The notes beneath the pieces were generated by a model, which saw nothing but the letters and a program-made list of their open reading frames with translations, made no database searches and was not told where the DNA came from. This document shows positions 18,346-27,251 of a stretch of 64,000 nt of DNA, piece after piece. The translations under genes and the position numbers were made by a program. The DNA is taken from contig NZ_CP061721.1 of the NCBI RefSeq assembly GCF_014764445.1, positions 186,001-250,000 of the forward strand, written 5' to 3'. Position 1 is the stretch's first letter, and every line of letters starts with the position of its first letter. The stretch is from Pseudarthrobacter sp. BIM B-2242. Its GTDB lineage: Bacteria; Actinomycetota; Actinomycetes; Actinomycetales; Micrococcaceae.

Positions 18346-18900
18346 ATGAGTGACCAGACAACGCCGCGCCCGGATCCGCAGGGGTCCGGCGCCCAGGGAT
18401 CGGGCGATTCATACGGTTACGAACCGCCGCAGTTCGTGCCGCCTCAGGGTTCCACCAACCCGGCGCCGCCCCTCTACGACTGGAACCAGCCCGGGGCAGG
18501 CCAGTACAGCCAGCCTGCCGAGCAGTACGGCGCGCCCTACGCTCAGCCCGGCAGCCCGTATGGTCCGCCGAACAGCTATGGCCAGCCCAATCAGTATGGC
18601 CAGCCTAATCAGTACGGCCAGCCGGCGTATTACGGCATGCCGGCCGCCGAACCCAAGGGCCTGAGCATCACCAGCATGGTCTGCGGAATTTCCTCGGTCC
18701 TCCTGGGCTGGTTCATGATTCCGCAGGTCGTTGCGATTATCACCGGCCACCTGGGCCTCAGCCGCGAACCCGCCGGCAAGGGGTTCTCCATCACCGGGCT
18801 GGTCCTGGGCTACCTGTGCCTCGTCGGGTATGGAGCGATCTGGCTGTTCCTCATCATCGGGCTGGCGGCCTACAGTTCCAGTTCAGGCTACGGCTACTAG
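18346..18900 (+). CDS. DUF4190 membrane protein with Tyr/Pro/Gln-rich N-terminus
   Basis: 184 residues. The first 100 are low-complexity and rich in P, Q, Y and G, including three consecutive YGQP units. They are followed by a DUF4190 domain with two membrane helices around the short cytoplasmic HLGLSREPAGKGFSITGLVLG segment. The start is preceded by GGGGAAAAA rather than a classic site. The last base of the stop overlaps, tail to tail, with the stop of the opposite-strand gene. Proteins of this type are common in actinobacteria and have no defined role. Confidence 0.82.
   Translation: MSDQTTPRPDPQGSGAQGSGDSYGYEPPQFVPPQGSTNPAPPLYDWNQPGAGQYSQPAEQYGAPYAQPGSPYGPPNSYGQPNQYGQPNQYGQPAYYGMPAAEPKGLSITSMVCGISSVLLGWFMIPQVVAIITGHLGLSREPAGKGFSITGLVLGYLCLVGYGAIWLFLIIGLAAYSSSSGYGY
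18577..18630 (+). repeat. 18-bp tandem repeat encoding YGQPNQ units
   Basis: Three adjacent 18-bp units, the first two differing at one base and the third diverged at its 3' end, inside the low-complexity N-terminus of the DUF4190 gene. Such units expand and contract by slippage. Confidence 0.8.
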
Positions 18901-19286
18901 GTTTCCGGAGACGTTTCCGGCGACGGGTTTGCGGCCGCGATCCGTTGCGCCCGTTCGCGTTCTGTCCCGGTGAGCACACCGGAACCTGTGTGCTGCAAAG
19001 TCCAGTTCGTCTTTACTCCGCCAGGCCCGGTGAGTGATCCTCCGGCCAGGGCTTTCTCGATCCGGCGGCGGACCTCGTCTTCCTTGTCAGGCTCGGCAGC
19101 GAAGACCACCCTCAGCCGGACCCCGTTGCCTTCCCGGGAGTGTTCGGTGTGATGCGGGGCCAGGGGGCACGGCGGTTCATGCTCCCAGCTTCCGCATAGT
19201 TCAAGGGTGATGGCCGCACCCGGTGCCGCGGGATCGGACCCGGCAGCCATCAGCAACGATGCTTCGTGAACGTACTGTCCGCGCAT
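18897..19286 (-). CDS. Conserved hypothetical protein, 129 aa
   Basis: The start at 19286 (MRGQYVHEASLLM) has a perfect AGGAGG site; an in-frame ATG seven codons upstream lies within that site and is less likely. The sequence contains a strand-rich middle with CGSWEHEPPCPLAPHHTE (two Cys and several His, possibly metal-binding). This is followed by VRLRVVFAAEPDKEDEVRRRIEKAL, which resembles a ferredoxin-like beta-alpha unit. No family is recognised. It is convergent with the DUF4190 gene, overlapping its stop codon. Confidence 0.65.
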   Translation of the reverse strand: MRGQYVHEASLLMAAGSDPAAPGAAITLELCGSWEHEPPCPLAPHHTEHSREGNGVRLRVVFAAEPDKEDEVRRRIEKALAGGSLTGPGGVKTNWTLQHTGSGVLTGTERERAQRIAAANPSPETSPET

Positions 19287-19375
19287 CCAGGGTTCCTCCT
19301 GCTTCACGACGGGTTTGCGTGGGTTTCCCGGCCAGGCTGTTCGGCGGGCGGGTGCGGTGCCGGACCGGGCAGTGG

Positions 19376-19398
19376 AAAGGCCCCGGTACGGGGCCTTT
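19376..19398. terminator. Terminator between small minus-strand genes
   Basis: Palindrome AAAGGCCCC-GGTAC-GGGGCCTTT with A/T-rich ends: a compact rho-independent type hairpin downstream of the 67-aa gene at 19423-19626. Confidence 0.75.
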
Positions 19399-19422
19399 CG
19401 TCAAGCGGGCTTGGCCAACGGC

Positions 19423-19626
19423 TCAGACCCTCTCGCGGGTGCGCTCAGCAGCGGGTTCCCCGGCCTCGTGGTTCTTCCGCCGGCGCGGGAACGCCCAGAA
19501 GGTGAAATCCTTGGCCGTGAATGTCGGTTCAGTACGGTCCGGCGGAGTTTGCTGGCGCACTTCGGGTTCGCGGGTGGACTCTTTCTTCGTGCCCCACCCG
19601 AAATCCTTGCTTGATGAATAGCACAT
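19423..19626 (-). CDS. 67-aa small basic/acidic protein
   Basis: A strong AGGAGG site sits 7 bases before the ATG at 19626 (MCYSSSKDFGWGTKKEST). The protein is hydrophilic with mixed charge and a single Cys at position 2. A terminator follows directly. The strong translation and termination signals argue that it is real although it is short. No family is recognised; it resembles small conserved proteins of Arthrobacter genomes. Confidence 0.6.
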   Translation of the reverse strand: MCYSSSKDFGWGTKKESTREPEVRQQTPPDRTEPTFTAKDFTFWAFPRRRKNHEAGEPAAERTRERV

Positions 19627-19711
19627 CACAGACCTCCTCAAGGTGACTGCCCTTTAATGTTCCACCCGTTTGGCCGTGGAGTCGACACCCTCCAGCCAGT
19701 CCGCACCGGCT

Positions 19712-21199
19712 TCAGAACCCCAGCTGCGCCGCCACTTGGAGCAGGAGCAATTCTGACCCCCCTGGTCCCACCAGCTGGATGCCCATCGGGAGTCCGGTGC
19801 CGGGTTGGCCACCGGTCCAGTACACGGGAATGGTGATGGCGGGCAGGCCGCAGACGTTCACCATCGAGGACCACGGCGCGAACTCGCACTGCCTCCGGTA
19901 GTCGTCGTCGGCGTCGCCCGCCCACGCCGCGGCGGGCCAGCGCCCGTCCCCGTGAGAGGCGCCGGTGAACCAGCCCACCGGCCTTGGTGTCTGGGCAAGT
20001 GAGGGCATCAGCATAAGGTCCCACGCCGCGTACTGGGTGATGGTGTCGCGCTGGATTTGCCGCAGGAAGGCCAGCGATTCGTTCAGCTTGGACGCGCTGC
20101 GCTGTTGGGCCCTGCGCCGGAACGTTTGGGTCAGCGGTGCGAGCAGCGCTTCACGGTGCGGGCTGATCCGGGCGCTTCCGACGGCGGCTGTCCAGGCTGT
20201 GGTGAAGGCGTCCGGGTAGCGGTTGTCGTAGCGGATGGCGGCTTCGGTCACGGCATGTCCGGCATGCTCCAGCATGTCCCGGCCCGCCTGCAATGCCGCG
20301 AGGGCTTCCGGTTCCGTTGTGAACGGGAAAGTGGCGGACCAGGGACTGTCCAGGGTGAGGCCGATCCGCAGCGGCCGGGGTTCCTGTGCGACGGCGTCGA
20401 GGTAACTGCTGCCTTCAGGGGACGGCGCCAGCGAGTCCATCAGCAGCGCAGCATCGGCGGCGCTGCGGGCAAGCGGTCCCGCCACCACCAGTCCGGCGGG
20501 GTCTCCCAGGCTCTCGCCGGACGGCACCACACCGCGTCCGGGCTTGAGGCCCACCAGCCCGCAGGCAGCCGCGGGGATCCTGATGGAGCCGCCGCCGTCC
20601 GTCCCGGGCGCGAAGGGGAGCAGCCGGTCGGCCACTGCGGCAGCGCTGCCGCCGGAGGAACCGCCGGAGCTGCGGCTGGGGGCATGCGGATTGCGCGACG
20701 GCGGGGCGATGCGGTTTTCGCTGTAAGCGGTGAGGCCGAACTCCGGAACCTGGGTCTTGCCCAGCGAGATCACCCCCTCAGCCTTCAGGGCCGCGGTCAG
20801 CGCGCCGTCGATGGGGGCTGGTTTATGGTCCAGTGCTGCGCTGCCATGCGTGGTCACGACGCCGGCCACATCGGTTAGGTCCTTGAAGGCCAGCGGCATG
20901 CCGTGCAGGAGCGGGAGGCCGTCAGCGGTGCCGCCGGCGTGGTCCGCTGCCCCCGCGTTTCCCAAGCCTTTCCGAAGGCGGGCATAAAGCTCGTCGGCTG
21001 CGCCGGCGTCGGCCATTGCCTGTTCCGCGGTGACCGTGACGAAAGCGCCCAGCAGCGGATTCCGCTCGGCGATGCGGGCAAGGAAGTGACCTGTGGCTTC
21101 CCGGGCCGAAAGCTCCCCGGACCGAAGCGAGTTCCGCAGCTGGACGGCGGACATGCCGTGGATCTCGGCTGTGGAAGCGGTTGTCTGCGCAGCGGGCAA
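19712..21199 (-). CDS. Amidase (amidase-signature family)
   Basis: 495-residue amide hydrolase. The Ser-cisSer-Lys triad is visible: K106 in LAFKDLTD, cis-Ser in GGSSGGSAAA (181-182) and nucleophile S205 in GTDGGGSIR. TTG start at 21199 with GAGGAGGAG just upstream; the first ATG in frame is 15 codons later. It belongs to the stand-alone amidase group rather than GatA, because no gatB or gatC gene is nearby. Substrate unknown. Confidence 0.9.
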   Translation of the reverse strand: MPAAQTTASTAEIHGMSAVQLRNSLRSGELSAREATGHFLARIAERNPLLGAFVTVTAEQAMADAGAADELYARLRKGLGNAGAADHAGGTADGLPLLHGMPLAFKDLTDVAGVVTTHGSAALDHKPAPIDGALTAALKAEGVISLGKTQVPEFGLTAYSENRIAPPSRNPHAPSRSSGGSSGGSAAAVADRLLPFAPGTDGGGSIRIPAAACGLVGLKPGRGVVPSGESLGDPAGLVVAGPLARSAADAALLMDSLAPSPEGSSYLDAVAQEPRPLRIGLTLDSPWSATFPFTTEPEALAALQAGRDMLEHAGHAVTEAAIRYDNRYPDAFTTAWTAAVGSARISPHREALLAPLTQTFRRRAQQRSASKLNESLAFLRQIQRDTITQYAAWDLMLMPSLAQTPRPVGWFTGASHGDGRWPAAAWAGDADDDYRRQCEFAPWSSMVNVCGLPAITIPVYWTGGQPGTGLPMGIQLVGPGGSELLLLQVAAQLGF

Positions 21200-21268
21200 G
21201 GCTCCTCCTCAGGATCAAGTAGAAGCGTAACCTGCCCGGGTTTCGGCAGTCATGGCTGCCGCTGGCGC

Positions 21269-21274
21269 TAGGCT
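21269..21274 (+). promoter_or_regulatory. TAGGCT -10 element of rhodanese gene
   Basis: TAGGCTGGA occurs 36 bp before the rhodanese GTG. The same nonamer precedes the DUF4190 gene, the 73-aa gene of the GAF-ANTAR island and the DJ-1/PfpI gene, which suggests a shared housekeeping -10 hexamer. The -35 region is not clear here. Confidence 0.4.
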
Positions 21275-21309
21275 GGAAGAAGACCAACACCATCCGAAAG
21301 AGGACTCCC

Positions 21310-21636
21310 GTGAGCGATTTCGAATCCGTGCCAGTGGGCGACGTTCCGGCCGACGCCGCCATCCTGGACGTCCGCGAAGACTACGAGTGGGTAGCGGGAC
21401 ACGCAGAGGGTGCCCTTCACATTCCGCTTGACCAGTTGCCCGCACGCCTGGACGAACTCGACCCGGACCAGGACCTCTACGTCATTTGCCGCACTGGCGG
21501 ACGGTCCTTCCGCGCCGCCCAGTGGCTTACCGGCCAGGGCTATGCGGCCATCAACGTTGCCGGCGGGATGGACCAGTGGCTTGAGTCGGGGAAGCCTCTG
21601 GTGTCTGACAACGGGCTGAAGCCGCTCATTCTCTAG
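21310..21636 (+). CDS. Single-domain rhodanese sulfurtransferase
   Basis: 108 residues; GTG start with AAAGAGGA upstream. One rhodanese domain with the N-terminal ILDVREDYEW motif, GHAEGALHIPL, and the active loop VICRTGGRS containing the persulfide-forming Cys. Typical PspE/GlpE-like size, so a single-domain cytoplasmic enzyme. It is 42 bp upstream of prephenate dehydratase and may be co-transcribed, with no obvious metabolic link. Confidence 0.92.
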   Translation: MSDFESVPVGDVPADAAILDVREDYEWVAGHAEGALHIPLDQLPARLDELDPDQDLYVICRTGGRSFRAAQWLTGQGYAAINVAGGMDQWLESGKPLVSDNGLKPLIL

Positions 21637-21678
21637 CGGCAGGCCCCGCTCCCGTCCATCCCCATTGAGGAATATTCC

Positions 21679-22659
21679 ATGCCGGCGTCACCCGCTACTT
21701 ACACGTTCCTCGGTCCCGAGGGAACCTTTACCGAAGCGGCGCTGATGCAGGTGCCGGGCGCGGCGGCGGCTCACCGTATCCCGGCCTCCAACGTGAACGC
21801 GGCACTGGACCTGGTCCGCGACGGTAGTGCGGACGCGGCCATGGTCCCCATTGAGAACTCGGTTGAAGGCGGAGTCACGGCCACGCTGGACGCCATTGCC
21901 AGCGGGCAGGAACTCCGGATTATTCGCGAGGTCCTTGTCCCTATCAGCTTTGTGCTGGTGGCCCGTCCGGGCACGCCGGCCGCCGCGGTACGGCGCATCT
22001 CCACCCACGGCCACGCCTGGGCGCAATGCCGGCTGTGGGTCGACGCGAATATTCCGGGTGCAGAATACGTCCCCGGGTCCTCGACAGCCGCAGCAGCCAT
22101 GGGGCTGCTGGAAGAGGACACCCACTACGACGCCGCTATCTGCGCACCCATCGTCGCCCGAAAACAGCCGGGCCTGGACGTCCTGGCGGAAAATATCGGT
22201 GACAACCCGGGAGCCGTGACGCGCTTCATTCTTGTCAGCCGGCCCGGAGCCCTGCCCGCACGGACCGGCGCGGATAAGACCTCCGTGGTGGTCCCGTTGC
22301 CCGAGGACCGGCCCGGGGCCCTGATGGAAATCCTGGACCAGTTCGCCACCCGCGGGGTCAACCTCAGCCGGATCGAATCCCGGCCCACCGGCCAGTATCT
22401 GGGCCACTACTTTTTCAGCATCGACGCCGATGGACATGTGCAGGACGCCCGGGTGGCTGATGCGCTGGCCGGACTGCACCGCATCAGCCCGGCTACCCGG
22501 TTCCTGGGCTCTTACGGGCGGGCGGACGCGCAGACCGTTCACGTGGCCCCGCACACCTCTGACGAGGCATTCCGTGCAGCGCATCAATGGGTGGGCGGAA
22601 TACTGGGCGGGGCATACACTGCGTCCGAAACGGCTTCCGAAGCTTCGCCCACAGCGTAG
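21679..22659 (+). CDS. pheA: Prephenate dehydratase
   Basis: Converts prephenate to phenylpyruvate in phenylalanine synthesis. 326 residues: two-lobe catalytic domain starting TYTFLGPEGTFTEAAL, with PIENSVEGGV and the GAVTRFILVSR motif containing the catalytic Thr of TRF. A C-terminal ACT domain (about 205-280, VVVPLPEDRPGAL... SRIESRPTGQYLG) binds phenylalanine for feedback control. It has no chorismate mutase domain, as is usual in actinobacteria. Confidence 0.95.
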   Translation: MPASPATYTFLGPEGTFTEAALMQVPGAAAAHRIPASNVNAALDLVRDGSADAAMVPIENSVEGGVTATLDAIASGQELRIIREVLVPISFVLVARPGTPAAAVRRISTHGHAWAQCRLWVDANIPGAEYVPGSSTAAAAMGLLEEDTHYDAAICAPIVARKQPGLDVLAENIGDNPGAVTRFILVSRPGALPARTGADKTSVVVPLPEDRPGALMEILDQFATRGVNLSRIESRPTGQYLGHYFFSIDADGHVQDARVADALAGLHRISPATRFLGSYGRADAQTVHVAPHTSDEAFRAAHQWVGGILGGAYTASETASEASPTA

Positions 22660-22743
22660 GCCGGGGTACTTCCGCGCGATTGGTACTGTGCGTATGCTTG
22701 CTTGATCCACTTGGGGGACGGCCCCTAACGAAGGGAGCATGTC

Positions 22744-22950
22744 ATGAACACCAGCAGCACAGACGATGACGGCCAGGGCATGATCGTTAACCCCAAACCG
22801 ACCGCTGACAACCAGGACTGGGACGGCGACGAGGCTGACCGGGCCGACCGCCTCCGCTTTGAAGAAGAGCAGGCCATGATCCGCGAGCAGTCGGAAGCAC
22901 GTGCCGCTAAGGCCGCCGCGGAGGAAGCAGCCAAGAAAGCCACTGCTTAA
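22744..22950 (+). CDS. 68-aa charged helical protein
   Basis: Hydrophilic protein with an acidic N-terminal half and a C-terminal alanine/glutamate/lysine-rich helix (RFEEEQAMIREQSEARAAKA). AGGGAG site upstream; alternative ATG codons occur within a few bases. It is followed by a hairpin at 22961-22990. Likely a small conserved actinobacterial protein; no function can be given. Confidence 0.6.
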   Translation: MNTSSTDDDGQGMIVNPKPTADNQDWDGDEADRADRLRFEEEQAMIREQSEARAAKAAAEEAAKKATA

Positions 22951-22960
22951 GGCGAACGCG

Positions 22961-22990
22961 GGGGCAGGCCCGGTTCAGGCTGCCTGCCCC
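22961..22990. terminator. Bidirectional hairpin between convergent genes
   Basis: GGGGCAGGC and GCCTGCCCC arms of 9 bp around a 12-base loop, covering the end of the minus-strand lipid kinase gene and following the 68-aa gene. Confidence 0.6.
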
Positions 22991-24033
22991 TTGACCCTGA
23001 TCAGGAGGGACCGCGGCGCCACCCGGACGGTGAGCTTCGTGGCCAGGCCGGCCGTATCGCCGTCGATTTGTGTCGGCATTGGCTCAGGGCATTTGATGAC
23101 TATCGTCCCTGCCCGGTACATCGTCATGATGGGCAGGTTGCCTTTGTGCTTGAAGAGGATTTTGGCATACATGGCCAGCCAGCCGATGGCGCTCCGCGGG
23201 CTCATGACCACCACGTCGAGCATGCCGTCGTCGATCATGGCTTCCGGTATGAAGTCGATGCCGCCGGGCACCAGCCCGCAGTTGGCGAAAAGCACGCTGC
23301 GGATGTTCCGGACCTGCTCGGGACTGTCATCCAGGGCCACGGACACTTTCCTCCGCCGCCCGGGCAGGTGCCGCATGCCGGCCTCGGTGTAGGCCAGCCA
23401 TCCCACCGCTTTTTTGAGGCCATCGTTGGTGTCCGCCAGGATCTCAGCGTCCATGCCGATCCCGGCGATTACCAGGAACAAGTGTTCGGCGGAGTGGCCG
23501 GTGCGGGAATTCTCGATGCCCATCCGTGCGGTGTCTATGTAGCGCTGCTGGCCGAACAACGCCGTCTGGATACTGGCGTGGAGATCATAGACGTCAATGT
23601 CAACGTTGCGCGCCAGCAGGTTCCCGGTTCCCAGCGGGATAAGTCCCATGGCCACATCCGTATGCGCGAGGGACTCCGCCACGACACGCACGGTGCCGTC
23701 TCCGCCGCCCACCAGGACGACGTCGGCGTTGTAGTCCAGCGCCGCTTTGGCCTGCGAGTACCCCGGATCCTCCGCCGTCGTTTCCAAAATGAGGGGATCG
23801 TCCCAGCCTGCTGCGAGGCACGCGCGCTGGATAGCTGCTTTCGCTTCGGCGGCACGCGCCTTGACGGGGTTGAGGATGACGGCCACGCGCTGGTTGCCGA
23901 GGTCGGCTTCGTGCGCGTCTTCATGGACGGCGCTGCGAATGTGCAGTGCTTTGAGCTTCCGCACGCCCCACCAGCTGGAGACGGCGAAAGCCAGCGCTGC
24001 CGCACTCAGGAGGTAAAGAAGCCAGTCGTTCAT
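22975..24033 (-). CDS. Diacylglycerol/sphingosine kinase-family lipid kinase
   Basis: 352 residues. An N-terminal membrane helix ([18 protein letters not shown]) is followed by a DAGK catalytic domain with [10 protein letters not shown], the ATP-binding [11 protein letters not shown] and [11 protein letters not shown]. The C-terminal beta-sandwich contains [20 protein letters not shown] segments. Phosphorylates a lipid alcohol, probably diacylglycerol, at the membrane. It is divergent from serS with 89 bp between. Confidence 0.88.
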   Translation of the reverse strand: MNDWLLYLLSAAALAFAVSSWWGVRKLKALHIRSAVHEDAHEADLGNQRVAVILNPVKARAAEAKAAIQRACLAAGWDDPLILETTAEDPGYSQAKAALDYNADVVLVGGGDGTVRVVAESLAHTDVAMGLIPLGTGNLLARNVDIDVYDLHASIQTALFGQQRYIDTARMGIENSRTGHSAEHLFLVIAGIGMDAEILADTNDGLKKAVGWLAYTEAGMRHLPGRRRKVSVALDDSPEQVRNIRSVLFANCGLVPGGIDFIPEAMIDDGMLDVVVMSPRSAIGWLAMYAKILFKHKGNLPIMTMYRAGTIVIKCPEPMPTQIDGDTAGLATKLTVRVAPRSLLIRVKGQAA

Positions 24034-24122
24034 GGTGCCTCAACAGTATCCCGGCCGCGCCGCCGCCCCTTCCCGCGTCCGCGCGGCGGTCCTGCCCGCC
24101 CGGGATTCGATACTCTTGTCTG

Positions 24123-25403
24123 GTGATCGACGTAAAAGACCTCAGCGAAAACCCGGACAAGTTCCGTGCCAGCCAGCGCGCCCGCGGCGCCGATGAATCC
24201 GTGGTGGACGCGATCATCGCCGCAGACTCCGCCCGGAGGGCCGCCCTGATCCGCTTTGAAAACCTCCGCGCCGAGCAGAACGTTTTCGGCAAGAAGGTGG
24301 CGCAGGCCCAGGGTGACGAGAAGAAGGCGCTCCTGGCCGAAGTGAAGGAACTGGCCAATACGGTCAAGGCCGCCTCCGCTGAGGCCGACGCTGTGCAGGC
24401 AAAGCAGGACGAACTGCTGCGCAGCATCCCCAATCTCATTGAGGACGGCGTCCCGGCGGGCGGTGAGGACGACTACGTTGTGGTCAAGACCGTCGGCACG
24501 CCCCGCGAGTTCCCCGATTTCAAGCCCAAGGACCACCTGGAGATTGGCGAACTGATCGGCGCGATCGACATGGAGCGCGGCGCCAAGGTATCCGGCGCCC
24601 GCTTCTACTTCCTGCGCGGTGTGGGTGCGCGCCTCGAGATGGCGCTGCTGCGGATGGCCATGGACCAGGCCATCGAGGCCGGCTTCGTGCCCATGATCAC
24701 GCCTACCCTGGTGCGCCCGGAGACCATGCAGGGCACCGGTTTTGATGTCAAGCACGACGCCGAGATTTACCGTCTCGCCGAAGACGACCTCTACCTCGTG
24801 GGAACCTCCGAGGTGCCCCTGGCCGGGTACCACGCGGACGAGATCCTCGACCTGTCCGCCGGCCCCATCCGGTTCGCCGGCCAGAGCTCGTGCTACCGCC
24901 GTGAAGCCGGCTCCCACGGCAAGGACACCCGCGGCATCATCCGCGTCCACCAGTTCAACAAGGTGGAGATGTTCATCTACACCACCGTTGAAGAGGCCGC
25001 CGCCGAACACGAGCGGCTCCTGGCCTGGGAAGAGGAAATGCTGGCCAAGTGCGAGCTGCCCTACCGGGTCATCGATACCGCTGCCGGTGACCTCGGCATG
25101 TCCGCCGCCCGCAAGTTCGACTGCGAAGCGTGGGTCCCCACCCAGGGCGCCTACCGCGAACTCACGTCCACCTCGAACTGCACCACGTTCCAGGCCCGCC
25201 GCCTGAACATCCGTGAGCGCGTCATCAACGACGAAGGCGTAGCCAAGGGAACCCGCGCCGTGGCCACCCTGAACGGCACGCTGGCCACAACCCGCTGGAT
25301 CGTGGCCATCCTGGAGCACCACCAGAACCCCGACGGCTCGGTCAACGTCCCGGCCGCTCTGCAGCCGTACCTCGGCGGACTGGAAGTCCTCCCGGTCCTC
25401 TAG
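24123..25403 (+). CDS. serS: Seryl-tRNA synthetase
   Basis: Charges tRNA-Ser with serine. 426 residues from GTG 24123 ([18 protein letters not shown]). An N-terminal coiled-coil arm (about 30-105) reaches the tRNA. The class II core has motif 2 [17 protein letters not shown] and motif 3 [17 protein letters not shown]. Length and motifs are normal. It is followed by a strong terminator at 25416-25460. Confidence 0.97.
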   Translation: MIDVKDLSENPDKFRASQRARGADESVVDAIIAADSARRAALIRFENLRAEQNVFGKKVAQAQGDEKKALLAEVKELANTVKAASAEADAVQAKQDELLRSIPNLIEDGVPAGGEDDYVVVKTVGTPREFPDFKPKDHLEIGELIGAIDMERGAKVSGARFYFLRGVGARLEMALLRMAMDQAIEAGFVPMITPTLVRPETMQGTGFDVKHDAEIYRLAEDDLYLVGTSEVPLAGYHADEILDLSAGPIRFAGQSSCYRREAGSHGKDTRGIIRVHQFNKVEMFIYTTVEEAAAEHERLLAWEEEMLAKCELPYRVIDTAAGDLGMSAARKFDCEAWVPTQGAYRELTSTSNCTTFQARRLNIRERVINDEGVAKGTRAVATLNGTLATTRWIVAILEHHQNPDGSVNVPAALQPYLGGLEVLPVL

Positions 25404-25415
25404 GTCCCATTGACA

Positions 25416-25460
25416 CACGGGCGTCCGCCACTCCGTCGTAGTTGGAGTGGCGGGCCCGTG
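25416..25460 (+). terminator. serS terminator
   Basis: CACGGGCGTCCGCCACTCC pairs with GGAGTGGCGGGCCCGTG (one bulge) around the loop GTCGTAGTT, 12 bp after the stop codon. Confidence 0.8.
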
Positions 25461-25573
25461 CGCCGAACGTTAACACTCACAGCGGGGATAACCTGTGGGT
25501 ATTAACCACCTGTTCACGGAGTGCTGTGGCGTGCGTCCTAGCCGGTATCAGGGGGCTCTGGTCTACTTGGTGT

Positions 25574-26431
25574 ATGACTACATTGACTGAAACCACAGTC
25601 GCTGGCACCGATGACCAGCGGATCGCAACCGAAAACATCACTAAATTCATGGTGGCCCTGGACGTGGATGGCACGCTGGTGGACCACGACGGCCACATGT
25701 CTGCCCCGGTCCGTGACGCAGCGCAGGCCGTGGTGGCCGCAGGACACGACGTCCTGATCGCCACCGGCCGCTCCCTGAACGCCACGCTGCCCATCATCGA
25801 GCAGATCGGCATGGACACAGGCTATGCCGTCTGCTGCAACGGCGGCGTCACCCTCCGGCTGGATCCGGAGCTGGCCGACGGCTACGAGATCATCCACAAG
25901 TCCACGTTTGATCCCGCCCCGGCCCTCCGTGCCCTCAGCGAACGCCTTCCCACCGCCAAGTACGCGCTGGAGGACGAGGACGGAAACTTCCTTGCCACCG
26001 AGCGGTTCCAGGACGCCAGCTTCGGCGTCGAATCCATCCCCGTGGACTTCCACACGCTGCTGGAAGCCACCGCCGTCCGCCTGGTGGTGTTCAGCACCGA
26101 GAACACGCCCGAGGAGTTCTCCGAAACCATCCAGCAGATCGGCCTGGCCGGCGTGACCTACTCCGTCGGCTGGACCGCGTGGCTGGATATCGCCGCTGCA
26201 GGCGTCACCAAAGCCAGTGCGCTGGAGCGGCTTCGCGGCACGCTGGGCATCGAATCCCACCAGACCGTGGCCATCGGGGACGGCCGGAACGACATCGAAA
26301 TGCTGGGCTGGGCCGGAAGGGGCGTCGCCATGGGGCAGGCCCCGGAGGAAGTCATCGCCGCCGCGAACGAGGTCACCGCGTCAGTGTTCGACGACGGCGC
26401 TGCGCACGTGCTGCGCAGCCTCCTGTCGTAG
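25574..26431 (+). CDS. Cof-type HAD phosphatase
   Basis: 285 residues from ATG 25574; the frame is open further upstream but would run through the serS terminator. HAD motif I VALDVDGTLVD, motif II IATGRSL, a C2B cap, and motif IV GDGRNDIEMLGWAG define a Cof/YidA-type phosphatase. Such enzymes act on sugar phosphates, nucleotides or cofactor phosphates; the substrate is not predictable. No strong ribosome-binding site is seen. Confidence 0.9.
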   Translation: MTTLTETTVAGTDDQRIATENITKFMVALDVDGTLVDHDGHMSAPVRDAAQAVVAAGHDVLIATGRSLNATLPIIEQIGMDTGYAVCCNGGVTLRLDPELADGYEIIHKSTFDPAPALRALSERLPTAKYALEDEDGNFLATERFQDASFGVESIPVDFHTLLEATAVRLVVFSTENTPEEFSETIQQIGLAGVTYSVGWTAWLDIAAAGVTKASALERLRGTLGIESHQTVAIGDGRNDIEMLGWAGRGVAMGQAPEEVIAAANEVTASVFDDGAAHVLRSLLS

Positions 26432-26493
26432 GGCTGCTTCCGGCTGCAGCGGCCCACGCAGCACACCCGCACCCCAGTAACAGTAAAACCAGC

Positions 26494-27093
26494 TCAGCGC
26501 ACCTCGAGGATGAGCGAGAGCAGCCGGGCGGCGGCCGGACGGGCCGCATGCTCCTCGGTCCACTGCGCGCGGGCCACGGCCTTGCTGACGGCCTGCGTGG
26601 TGATCCCCAGTTCCTGGGCCACAGCCTTCTGTTGTCCGCGGACACCGGGCGTCATCAGGTCAAGGACGCGCCACTCGGCACCGGACCTGCCCCGGACAAG
26701 GTGGCCCAGGAGCCGGAGGACGGCTTCCGCCTCGTGTGCGAGGTCCGTAAGGGGCCCCTCCACCGCAACCGGGATGCGCTCCTTGCTGTTCCGGAGCCGG
26801 TCAACGGCTCGCCGGGCATAGATCAGGCCGTGCCCGGAAGCGTCCTTGATCTGGTTGGGCAGCGGCTCGTTCACCGGCCCCACCCCAACGCCCACGTACC
26901 AGGAGCCGCAGCGGAGGGCGATGAGCGCCGCCTCCACGGCCTGATGCGGGCAGTCCACAATTCCCTGGACTTCGTCCTCAACCGAGCGGTCGAAATCAAG
27001 GCGCGCCGGAATGTGCCGCAGGTCCTTCAACAGTTGAGGGACGCGGTCGCCGTCGCGCCGGCTGTCGGTCTGGTTGATGGTCAACGTGAACAT
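26494..27093 (-). CDS. SatD-like protein with C-terminal helix-turn-helix
   Basis: 199 residues. The N-terminal 120 residues follow the SatD pattern: a DSRR segment, EVQGI in place of DEFQG, a ...VGVGVGPV strand and GLIYARRAVDRL. SatD proteins have a nucleotide-cyclase-like fold. The C-terminal part (QQKAVAQELGITTQAVSKAVARAQW) is a clear helix-turn-helix. The combination suggests a DNA-binding regulator whose N-terminal domain senses a ligand. It is divergent from phosphoketolase (158 bp between starts), its most obvious candidate target. Assignment moderate. Confidence 0.6.
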   Translation of the reverse strand: MFTLTINQTDSRRDGDRVPQLLKDLRHIPARLDFDRSVEDEVQGIVDCPHQAVEAALIALRCGSWYVGVGVGPVNEPLPNQIKDASGHGLIYARRAVDRLRNSKERIPVAVEGPLTDLAHEAEAVLRLLGHLVRGRSGAEWRVLDLMTPGVRGQQKAVAQELGITTQAVSKAVARAQWTEEHAARPAAARLLSLILEVR

Positions 27094-27251
27094 GTGAAAA
27101 ACAGACTACCCGCTAGTAGCACGCTCCGGGCAAGCCAAGTAAGGGGTCCTACAGCAGTTCAACGGCGCGTCCGGGTTGTGCCGTCGCGCCGAAGGTGTTG
27201 CGATGGGGGAACGGCTTCCTGCGGGCGGCGCGCAGCAACGTGAGGACGGTT

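Noticed and set aside
24030..25418. Long minus-strand frame opposite serS
   Set aside because: serS has all class II motifs; the opposite frame has none.
27106..27125. CTAC-N6-GTAG near the xfp/SatD-like divergent start region
   Set aside because: Four-base arms are too short to call an operator.
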